Shown: positions 20,481 through 29,437 of the stretch, piece after piece
Position numbering within the stretch: position 1 is the stretch's first letter
How the letters are laid out: the number at the start of each line of letters is the position of its first letter
Source: Asparagopsis taxiformis
Taxonomy: Eukaryota; Rhodophyta; Florideophyceae; Bonnemaisoniales; Bonnemaisoniaceae
Direction of reading: 5' to 3'
DNA length: 64,000 nt
NCBI GenBank assembly: GCA_030407315.1
Contig: JALQPE010000320.1
Span: 124,001 to 188,000, forward strand
Position numbers and translations under genes: made by a program
Notes under the pieces: generated by a model
What the model was told of the DNA's origin: nothing
Database searches by the model: none
What the model saw: only the letters and a program-made list of their open reading frames with translations

Positions 20481-22400
20481 TGACGCGCGACCGACTGGAT
20501 GGTAGTAGTCGGGTTAGCAATGGCTCGATGTGACAAACATGGGCGGGAAGCGCGAGCGACACAAACGGCCAAATGCCGCTATACTGCGCGTATGTGGTGG
20601 AGTGCACATTGCGCGGTGTGCGCGCTGCGGCGCGGGGCAGCTCAGTACAGCACACACTGGCAAAGTCAAAGGAGAAACGAGCAATCGGGCCAGACACTTG
20701 TGATGGCTCGGGGCTGCCGGAAAACAGGGGCGCGGCTCATCGGGGCTTGCGAGGCGGCACACGCTTTTCCGGCGACCCGCGGCCCATTATATCGGGTCAC
20801 TATCCACTCAATCTACCTATCATATTGTATAGCTGTAAGCTAGTTGTCGCTTGAATTCAGCTTGCGAATTCAATTGCACCAACCATTATCTAGTCGGGTG
20901 TGTGTAGCCGACTTGACGGTGCGCTTGTTCGTTGTGCCCGTAGGCACATGTCTTGCTCTTGTTGTGATGCGTTTCGATGACTTGGACAAATCTCGCGTCA
21001 ACAGCATCCATATTCGAGTGCCTTTCCGTTGAGTTGCGTTGCTGCGTCCCACACATGCAAACTTTTAAACATGTTATGTGTTGTGCAAAGCGACCAATCG
21101 CCATGCGGCCTCGCACTATTCCGCACTTTGGGCCGCTATCATCGCTCGGGTCTCGTCTGACTGCACAGCACTGACTGTCGGTTACGCTGCGCAGGCCGAT
21201 GTGCGCCGTGATGTCGATTGGCCCATCAATGCATTGATTGTGATCAACCTTCAAAGCGCCCCCGCACCGATAAACTCTAGATTTTACGCTAAAAATACAT
21301 GTCTCATACTAGCATATTGATGTGATGGCCCGTTGCCAATATCAGCGAGTGCGATATCGCATGCAATGGCACCCATACTGTATGGGCCATACACCACCTC
21401 CGCTCGCTCATCCTGTTGAAGCACAAACACTCGCTAGGTTACACGTATCAAACAAGCGACCGAAATAGACCTGTTGTAAATGACTCGTGACTCGTGCGTT
21501 GTGTCGTCATACCGAAATCATGGCACCAAAGTTATCATAGCTGGGCACGTGCATCATTGCCGTCCTTCCCTTTGTGTATGATAAGGGGCTGCACTCGCAC
21601 TACAGTTTCATAACCGCTAGACGAGCCCAGTGATTGTGTGGACCGTAACAGCGCGGCGCAAGGCTAGCGCCCGCTTATTTTCTCTTCTCTGTCAAATTTC
21701 TTTCACCGCCACGTTCCGCACCATGACTCTACTTTTATAATCTCAGTGGCCCGATTAAATACACGAGGCCACGACCTGCCAGGTCACCGAGGACACCAAG
21801 GACCCGGCTTGCACTATGTTACCTCTCGCTCGCTCGCCCGCCCACCCACCCGCCTTCACTCCATGACAGTGATGTGATGCGCCCAAATAAAACGTGTTGC
21901 TCCCGTAGGCAACAACTACTGCTCCTTGGCCGTACAGTAAATTAAAATGGAATCGGCTATCACACTTGGCCCGTCCGTCTCTCGAGTCGACTGCCTACAG
22001 AATCCAGCAATAAGATTTGCTTCGAAACGGGGACACACGCAAAAGTAAATTAATTTCTGCTATATTTCACGATCTCTGCTCAATATGTTGTCAAACACGA
22101 TTTACCCTCAATCACCTTGCAGGTCAGTCAATCAATACCACCACTGCACTCGCACTCATTTCAGTGTAATTTTCGACAACAAAGCACGTTAGCTCTTGCC
22201 TCGCCTTCCACAACTATTCCACGCAAAATAATATGTTGCGCTCGGCTGACGTAGCGCACGTAAACATGGCAAAAAGTTCCAGCACTGCAATGCGCCACCC
22301 AAGCTGCGCAGCGCGCGCTGCAGCGCTCACGAGAGCCATGGCCTCGTCTGGTCCGGTCTGGCCACGGATGACGGCCGCGTATAATGCCGCCAGCTGTATG

Positions 22401-22440
22401 GTGTGTGCAGTACAGTGCAGTGCAGTGTAGTCTAGTGCTG
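22401..22440. repeat. pentanucleotide array, unit TGCAG x8
   Basis: In-phase 5-bp units GTGTG, TGCAG, TACAG, TGCAG, TGCAG, TGTAG, TCTAG, TGCTG. Two kb from the TGCRR array and similar in unit. Confidence 0.7.
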
Positions 22441-22620
22441 TGTGCCCCCATCGTATCTACCGTTGTGATTCTTGTTGTCACAATTGAACTGCCTTGCAAC
22501 ACGACATACCGCTTGATGTTTGTTTCTAATCGACCGCACCGTGCGTAACCGCACACTGTCCTGTGCGCGCACACACACTCTCGAGTTTGCCACCGACTCG
22601 GCTGCAGTGCTCAGCACAGC

Positions 22621-22640
22621 ACCACACCACACCACACGAA
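22621..22640. repeat. pentanucleotide array, unit ACCAC x3
   Basis: ACCAC three times then ACGAA, followed by CGAAA. Short, but it shares the 5-bp period of the other arrays nearby. Confidence 0.6.
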
Positions 22641-23093
22641 CGAAACGCACCAAAATTGGCTGTGGTGCAATCGCCATTCCATTGTGTGTGTTTACCTTCC
22701 GGTTCAAGCTGCGGTTGCTGCTTTCGCTGTGCAGAAGCAAAGCATCGCTTATGACGTGAAGGCAATATTGTGCCACATGAAGAGCGCGTCCATGCCAGCG
22801 GAAGCGCTCGCTCGCTCGCGCGCGCGCGCTGCGTTGCGCGCTGCGACGCTGCCGTTGGTCGTTGATATCATATCGTTTCTGATTTCTTCAAACGCTGATT
22901 TAGAACTGCAGCCACAGCGAGAGTGGGCCGTTCTCGTTTCGTTTCCCAGTATCAAATCACGCGGTCAGAGAGATTGGCCGTGCCACGTGTATGAATATGC
23001 TCGTGTGCCTATTGCGACTCAAAGGCGTTACACCAACTCGACTGCTTCCACTCGCTACAGTGTAAACCGTCAATCAATTGGGAGTCTATCAAA

Positions 23094-23264
23094 ATGTCCT
23101 TCCATCAGCCGAGCCCGCTTACTGTCGGGCCTCCATGCGATGCGCTCACCGCCAAGTTACACGTCAGGGTTGCGCTTGTCTGTGGCGCGGTCATAGCAGC
23201 GTGTGCTGCGCTATATTTCAACCATGATCCTGTACAGCCGGCACGCAGTCAGGCAGTGAGGTAG
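23094..23264 (+). CDS. small single-pass membrane protein, 56 aa (hypothetical)
   Basis: Short ORF with good start context (tcaaaATGtcc). A polar, Pro-rich N-terminus (MSFHQPSPLTVGPP) is followed by one clear transmembrane stretch at about residues 24-42 (VRVALVCGAVIAACAALYF) and a short polar tail. Size and layout recall small subunits or assembly factors of organelle membrane complexes, but I do not recognise a family. The stop overlaps a possible donor (GTGAG|GTAGGG) with an acceptor at TTGTAG 23319; splicing that 59-nt intron would put a stop straight after the same final residue, so the protein is unchanged either way. It is the only plausible gene in a 4.8-kb gap. Confidence 0.45.
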   Translation: MSFHQPSPLTVGPPCDALTAKLHVRVALVCGAVIAACAALYFNHDPVQPARSQAVR

Positions 23265-24666
23265 GGTTGTGCGTGTGCTTGCTTGTTCGCTCGCTTGTTT
23301 TGCTTTGGTTCCCTTGTAGATGAAAAGAGTCCAGAATCGAATATGTGAGACTGTGGCTGGACGTGTGCTGATTTAATTTCAAATCGCTGTCAGGAAGCAG
23401 ATAACGTCTCTCGTTAGACGCGATCAACTAGCCTGAATTACTCTGATATCGCTCACACGACGAAAAGAAATGCGATGCGCATACAGTATCGGATGGGTAT
23501 GAATGGACGGACAGCTGTCGGTCTCTTTTATTCAGCTCCATGCAAATTTTGTGTAGTATACAGTACGGTACAAACGGTGCCATAGCGCGTCCCATGTCGG
23601 TGCATAACATAGATCGACAGGCAATTGTATCATGCCATTCAATGCCCCGAACGGATCATTTGCTACGATGACAAGCAAACTCTTGGATGTTACTCACAAA
23701 GCTGACATCACACTAATAAATAAGTGATTCAAACAAACATCTGTAATTTTCAACAGAGCAGCTATGGAAACTTGGATCCAATGACACACAGCCCTCAACA
23801 GAGGCTGCCTCTCTCGTAAGCGACGGCCTGTGCATATAAACAATGCGTGCGCAACAGACCTAACGTCCAAACTGGCTGCCATGTTGGTTCATGTGGCAGT
23901 AGCTGTCGTTTTCGTCATGCCCTGTCAGCCAGATTGCAATATATTATTATTATCATCACCACCGCATTACAGTACACATGTTGCCAATTTTAAACTGCTC
24001 CTGACAGTGATACCGTACTCTGCAATACACAGAGTTGAAGGGCTATCCCATAACACTTCTTGCGTGAGTTATCTACAATAGTACACTATCTAACGCAAGA
24101 CCTTGCCCCATTCCTTCTCTGCCGACTGCATGTACAAAGCAATTCATATCTTTCCTCTGCAGTTAAAACTTACACCAAAATATCTCTGCACTAACATGGC
24201 AAGTCTTTTACATCCATGCGTTTACGTGGAGGATTCTCTCCTCAGGCGACATAAACCACAGCTTGCCCGTGTTGCTGAGGAGGACGTACCACAATGCAAT
24301 ACAGATGAGACAACTTTTATTATTCATGTTTTAATTCAATGGTAGCTCTCGAGATTATCTTGCGACAAGTTGAAATAGTAAGTACCATCGGTGATGATTA
24401 TTGCGACACTCTATTGCACATCAAGCACTTTTGGTATTTTCTCATCTTTTTTAAAAACTTTCCCACAAATATTTCAATTTATTAGCTCGATCTGCAGAGA
24501 CAGAACATATTGATTGTTTGCAGAACAAGTGCTCAGGTTCATCTCTTCTCAAGTTGTTGTCAGAATGCAGTCGAAACGCCCCGTACTGATTTGCGTCGCG
24601 TTCATCGCAAGTCCATCGTGACCATCTCGCTCAAGCCGTTGCAACGCATCGCCGTCTAGTCTAACA
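23265..24666. other. intergenic, upstream of PMT gene
   Basis: 1.4 kb, AT-richer than the preceding stretch. The few open frames are short and not protein-like. No RNA gene or repeat recognised. Confidence 0.45.
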
Positions 24667-26362
24667 ATGGTCACTCAACGCCGCAGAAAGCGCGGATTCG
24701 TGAACAGACTCAAAAAGTTTGGACCTTCGTTGCGCCGATACACACCCAATCATACGTTGCTTTCAGACATGTTACAGTTGCTCGGTATTCGTCCATTGCG
24801 TCCCGATATACCGCTGACCGATCAACAAGCAAAGTCAGTTCGAATTGATGCTATAATCGCCGCTATGCTATTTGTCATCACTCTTGCCACACGTTTCTAC
24901 AGATTGAACAAACCGCCGAGTATCGGTATGTACGCCATTTAAAATTTTCAAACAACTTGTGTCCTTTATCGCGTCACTGACTCCCCCTATCTTTATGCTC
25001 CGGTCACTGCCAGTATTCGACGAGGTGCATTTCGGTAACTTTGTGGATAACTACATAACGGGCAAGTATCTCTTTGACATTCATCCGCCTCTCGGTAAGC
25101 TCACATTAGCAGCAGCAGCTCAACTGGGCGGATATAAGAGCCAGAACTTTTCGTTTGAACAGATCGGAACGCCGTTTGGTGATGTAGTGTATCTGCCGCA
25201 ACGAGCGCTGGCAGCGCTCGTGGGTTCGTTGATTCCGCCCGTCATGTTTCTGACTGGTAGAGCACTTGACTTGAGTGTGCTCGTCAGTGTGACAGCAGGT
25301 GCCGCAGCGGTATTTGACAATTTGTTGTGCATTGAATCGCGTCTGATTCTCACCGATTCGCAGCTCATTTTCTTTGTTCAAGCGGCGCTTTTGTGCGCGT
25401 TGAAGTTATGGGCGACTCCGAAAAGCACACCGCGACGCTACATGTGGCTACTATTAACGGCGGTGTTTGGCGGCTGTGCCATATCGACGAAATGGACTGC
25501 GCTTGTGGCGCCGGGCTTGATTGCGGTTGTATCGTTAACGGGACTGGTGTTCCCTGTGGAGGGCATGTTGGATGTTCTGGAAATGGCTGTGGCTGGTGTT
25601 GTGGCGCTTTCGATTTATGTTGGATGTTTCTGGTTGCATTTCAAGTTGCTGCCACTGTCCGGTGCGGGCGATGCGTTTATGGCAATGGACTTTCGGAGAA
25701 CTCTGATTGGTAGTCCGCAGTACGATTCAAAAGCGGAGAAGCCATCCTTTTCAGTGCTGTTCCGATACTTGAATTGGGAGATGCTGAGAGCGAACAAGGA
25801 TATCAAGACGCGACACCCGTGGGAGACGAAATGGTACGAATGGTTGTACAATGCACGCGGAGTGCTGTATCTTGACGAGCAAGTTGAAGGTGGCAAGCAG
25901 GAACGGGTGTATTTGTTGAGCAATCCGGCATTGCCGATTATCACTGGATTAGGGGTGATAGCTTGCATTATTATCGTAATTGTGACACCGATTGTGTACA
26001 TGCGGACGAAGAAGCGAATGGCGACGTCGGAGCAGTTACCGGAGGTTTTAGGGCAGTTGCGGAAACGTTGGGGGATGATATTGTTCTTTTTGTTTGGATG
26101 GATTGCGAATCTGATGCCGTATATCGGTATTGAAAGATGCACATTCTTGTACCATGTGCTGCCGGCGCAGCAAATTGGGAGCATTCTGACAATGATTGCA
26201 TTGGAACAACTGCCCACTAAGCTGAAGATTCGACAGACGGCTTGCATAATCGTGATCGTAAGTTTAGGAGCGGCCTTCTACCACTGGCGAGCGTGGACGT
26301 ATGCGTTGCCGCGTACGATTGCAGAGCACGAGAAACTGCAATGGATGCCGCGATGGACATGA
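24667..26362 (+). CDS. protein O-mannosyltransferase without the MIR region
   Basis: 535 aa in two exons; multi-spanning ER enzyme predicted to transfer mannose from dolichyl-phosphate mannose to Ser/Thr (GT39). The intron is 24926-25013 (88 nt, G|GTATGT to TGCCAG|T, phase 1). Splicing rebuilds the catalytic loop as SIVFDEVHFGNFVDNY, with Asp-Glu in loop 1, then FDIHPPLGK. Downstream are several hydrophobic spans and GAGDAFMAMDF. Where yeast and animal PMTs carry about 200 residues of MIR domains after this motif, this protein passes almost directly to the C-terminal membrane part (RHPWETKWYEW..., GWIANLMPYIGIERCTFLYH). The shortened layout resembles bacterial PMTs. Confidence 0.88.
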
Positions 26363-26950
26363 CGTATAATTTGGAATAAAATAATTTGGACGCAACGCAC
26401 GGTTCGACATGGTAAGTTAAAATCTAGTTTCGGTGCGTTGACCAACCAGGACTCAGCGGCTTGTGAAACGTACAACACGTGTGAGGGATAATGACTTACA
26501 CTGTACGAAATTACGGCGTTGAGCCGTGATTTGTAGAAATAATTTTGGTACAGTTTCTTGTGAGGCCAAGCGAATGGACGGTGGATTGCGGACGATGTGC
26601 AATCAAATCGATAACGTGTCCTGGAAGGTAGCATATAATTATGGCGAAAAATAGCAGAAAGGCGGTGAAAACCTATTTTTCTCCAACATTACATCGGTTT
26701 ATACCTCATTCAAGTAACAAGCAGCCGCATTGTGTCACTTGCTCAAATCATTCCTTGGCCACATGCGCTTAATTTTTATCGTAATTCCATACTCTGAGTC
26801 TTGCCAGCCGCCTTACGCCCACATCAGTCATCCCTATTTATGCTCATCGTCGACTGCTCACAAATGCCTCCTCGGACTCATCGAATCTGACACCGCCACT
26901 CAGCAACCATCCCATCAGCCGTCCACGAATCCATCCAATCCCTGCACAAA
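26363..26950. other. intergenic, PMT 3' end and APS kinase promoter
   Basis: 588 bp; C-rich, pyrimidine-dominated near the APS kinase start. No gene or defined element seen. Confidence 0.4.
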
Positions 26951-27610
26951 ATGGCAACCAACGTCGTCTGGCACGAGGGCAACATCACCAAAGAGAACCG
27001 CTACGCATTGCTCAAGCAGAAGGGCGCCACCGTATGGCTCACCGGTCTGTCCGGCTCGGGCAAGTCCACTGTGTCGGTCGCGCTGGAGCAGATGATGTTC
27101 AAGAAGGGCTATCTCGTCTATCGTCTCGATGGTGACAACATTCGTCATGGACTCAACGCCAATTTGGGTTTCTCCGCTGAGGATCGCAAGGAGAACATCC
27201 GTCGCATTTCCGAAGTCGCCAAACTCATGGGCGATATCGGTATCATTAGTACATCCGCTTTCATTTCGCCCTACGTCGCCGATCGTGACATGGCGCGCCA
27301 AATTCATGACAAGGCCGGCATCCCCTTTGTTGAGGTGCATGTCGATGTGCCGCTCGAAGTGGCTGAAGCTCGCGACCCCAAGGGTCTGTACAAGAAGGCA
27401 CGCAAGGGTGAGATCAAAAACTTCACCGGTATCGACGATCCCTATGAGGCTCCCGTCAATCCAGAGGTGAAGATTGACACGGACAAATTGAGCGTGAATG
27501 AGTGTGCCGAGGCTATTCTCAACTATCTTGTTGAGAAGAAGATCGTGGAGAAGAAGGACGACATTATGGCGCCCGCCTCCACTGAGAACGGCACCAACGG
27601 ATCGGCGTAA
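26951..27610 (+). CDS. adenylylsulfate (APS) kinase
   Basis: 219 aa; phosphorylates adenylyl sulfate to PAPS, the donor for sulfotransferases. P-loop GLSGSGKST, then RLDGDNIRHGLNANLGF (substrate-binding Asp-Gly-Asp-Asn-x-Arg), RKENIRR, the STSAFISPY segment, and KGLYKKARKGEIKNFTGIDDPYE near the lid. Length matches single-domain APS kinases; the C-terminal 20 residues are a low-complexity tail. There is no transit peptide, so a cytosolic form is likely, which would feed Golgi sulfation of the sulfated galactans typical of red algae (inference). A carbohydrate sulfotransferase gene lies 11 kb downstream. Confidence 0.95.
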   Translation: MATNVVWHEGNITKENRYALLKQKGATVWLTGLSGSGKSTVSVALEQMMFKKGYLVYRLDGDNIRHGLNANLGFSAEDRKENIRRISEVAKLMGDIGIISTSAFISPYVADRDMARQIHDKAGIPFVEVHVDVPLEVAEARDPKGLYKKARKGEIKNFTGIDDPYEAPVNPEVKIDTDKLSVNECAEAILNYLVEKKIVEKKDDIMAPASTENGTNGSA

Positions 27611-27805
27611 ATAGATTGTGTTACTAGTTTTTGTCGCTGCATAGGTTATGTACTTAAGCCCCTATCTCCGGTTAAAACCTTCTATTTTGACTATCATTCC
27701 GCTGCTGCCAATTGTATTTATTGTCAAACTATTACCAAGAACGTACATCGTGCGTACACCGCGTGTAAATCCTTTCTTAACAAATCGCACTTTGTCATAG
27801 ATAAA

Positions 27806-28390
27806 TCAAGCAGTCGGACCGCCAAACAACCTAGGAACCGGCCCATTGGGCGCGCCCCAATACTCAACCGCCTTGACGCCCTCCACAAGAACCGTGCGAT
27901 AATTACTAACAAAAGCTGTTCCCTCTGCTTCACCACACGTCGGTCTCCCCTCCTTCGGTGCCGTATTCCTCGCGACAAGATTCGCCAATTGTTGCTCACG
28001 CTCCGCCTTGACCATTTGCGCATATTCAACAAACGCACCCGAGCTCTCCGCATCCACCTCGATTTCCGTGGGCGGTTGGTCCGCCAACAGACCGGGCACG
28101 TCATCGGCGCCAATTGTCGTCACCTCGCCCTCCCAGGTGCGCGGCAAAATGGTCGCAAATCCGCGCTTCTCGTACGTCTCCTTGGGACGCGGCACGTAGT
28201 ATCGCAACGGCTGATTGTCGCGCGCATCCTCGCCTGGCGGCACACCGGGTATAAGGTCCAGCTCTGCGCGTGTGGTGCGTCGCGTCGGTGCGATGTGACT
28301 GATCGGCGTCCCGACAGACGTCGTGCTTACACGGGCGGTGAAATTGGTCGTGGCCAGAGGCGCCGCTGGCGCAAAACAGAGCTTGGACAT
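27806..28390 (-). CDS. unknown protein with plastid-type transit peptide
   Basis: 194 aa. The N-terminus MSKLCFAPAAPLATTNFTAR is Ala/Thr-rich with an early Phe and lacks acidic residues for 40 positions, as in red-algal stromal targeting peptides. The mature part is soluble and acidic with distinctive stretches RYYVPRPKETYEKRGFATIL, LPRTWEGEV and EYWGAPNGPVPRLFGG. The central EYAQMVKAEREQQLANLVAR is helical. I do not recognise a family; a small photosystem- or phycobilisome-associated protein is possible but unsupported. Single exon from the ATG at 28390. Confidence 0.7.
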   Translation of the reverse strand: MSKLCFAPAAPLATTNFTARVSTTSVGTPISHIAPTRRTTRAELDLIPGVPPGEDARDNQPLRYYVPRPKETYEKRGFATILPRTWEGEVTTIGADDVPGLLADQPPTEIEVDAESSGAFVEYAQMVKAEREQQLANLVARNTAPKEGRPTCGEAEGTAFVSNYRTVLVEGVKAVEYWGAPNGPVPRLFGGPTA

Positions 28391-28704
28391 GCTGGTCGTG
28401 TGTTGGGATGGCGTGCGGTACGGATGTCGTGTGCGCTGGGGTGAGGGCTTCTGAAGGGGAGCGATTTGGTCGGGTGGGGGATGTCGATAGGGTTGGTGTT
28501 ATCTGAGATGGACGTAGGGTTTTGTGGATAATTTGAGAGATATTGGTGAATGGGGTGTTTCGCTTGAGCTGGGAGGTGCTTGTGTGGGATGCAGTCGGTT
28601 GGTACACTGGTGTTGGTTACGATACACTTTTCATAGAGTTTATGACTGGAGTGTATTACAGGGTGAGGTAGATACTTTATTGTATGAGACAGGCCCGAAA
28701 TAGA

Positions 28705-28720
28705 TGTACCCGAGGGTACA
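28705..28720. promoter_or_regulatory. inverted repeat TGTACCC-GA-GGGTACA
   Basis: Two 7-bp arms with a 2-nt spacer, 315 bp upstream of the plastid-type gene at 27806-28390. It shares its GTACCC/GGGTAC arms with the palindrome upstream of the lumenal FKBP gene. Confidence 0.4.
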
Positions 28721-29372
28721 CCAGGTATAAAGGATGTAACCTGCTGTATTGTAGTTGTGTCTGATGGGGAAAGCTGGAACATGATTGCCAATGGCGGTAG
28801 AGATATGGTTGTGAAGTATGTGGAACGGATGGAAATATCTCCATATTGTTGATATTTTCTGAAATTTAAGCGTGAAACTGGTAGCTGGGGGGGATCTCAT
28901 TTCAAGGTGAGAGGATATTACATGCTAGCAAGATGTGTCCACAACCAATCAGGATGCTCCATCACGTGATAATCACCAACCGGATACAGTGTGCAGGCGT
29001 GGAGGGCTGCTTGTGACTGGGGCGGTAGGACGGCGAGGACAACCGTCACAGTGGGATCCAATCTGCTGCTTTGTATGGTGTTGCACAATCCAACGGTGGA
29101 ACAGCTTCTAGAATGGAGGGCTGGATCTTGCTATGATGGAACGCTGATACGCATCTCAGTGCACAACGTACAGAGCTCATGTGATATCAGTGCAACCTTT
29201 CAAGGGCTAAAAAGGAAGCCACTCCGGGTCATACTTGTCATCACCAGTGACTGACCTTGTTAGAAGCGCCTCTTTCGCAATAACTGCTTTCCATCCCAAA
29301 ATTTCATCTCTCACAATCGCAACCACATGAAAGACAGACCATACTTTGGCATACACACGCACTCTAGACAAG

Positions 29373-29380
29373 TATATATT
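29373..29380 (+). promoter_or_regulatory. TATA-like box of kinase gene
   Basis: TATATATT 58 bp before the ATG at 29438. If it positions transcription about 30 bp downstream, the in-frame ATG at 29327 lies outside the transcript, which favours 29438 as the start. Confidence 0.4.
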
Positions 29381-29437
29381 ATTCCAATCCTAATAGATAC
29401 CAACTCACACCTGTTCTCAATTCCACAGACACAAGCA

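Larger units (their letters stand above)
19865..23093. other. gene-poor region upstream of CYC8
   Basis: 3.2 kb with no convincing coding sequence; the open frames are Cys/Arg/Thr-rich translations of simple repeats. It holds several degenerate pentanucleotide arrays, a (GC)6(AC)6 tract at 20109-20132 with a shorter relative at 22565-22578, and CTCG/CCCA-type tetranucleotide runs near 21825-21855 and 22805-22830. I looked for tRNA B boxes and found none. A non-coding RNA, a long 5' leader of CYC8 or a replication element cannot be excluded. Confidence 0.6.
28391..29437. promoter_or_regulatory. divergent promoter, plastid-type protein / kinase
   Basis: 1.05 kb between divergent starts. It contains the inverted repeat at 28705-28720 and a TATA-like box at 29373-29380, listed separately. 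Open frames here are short and unlike known proteins. Confidence 0.45.

Noticed and set aside
20055..20483. Cys/Gly/Ala-rich open frame of 142 codons, with overlapping frames on both strands
   Set aside because: All frames remain open because the DNA is a low-complexity array of 5-bp units; the translations are repeat artefacts.
22684..23196. 170-codon open frame upstream of the small membrane protein
   Set aside because: Composition is random-like, rich in Ser/Arg/Ala from GC repeats, with no domain; it overlaps the better-supported 56-aa ORF in another frame.
28391..28900. Overlapping minus-strand frames of 86-168 codons
   Set aside because: Pro/Thr/Ser-rich translations of promoter sequence, mutually overlapping, without domains.
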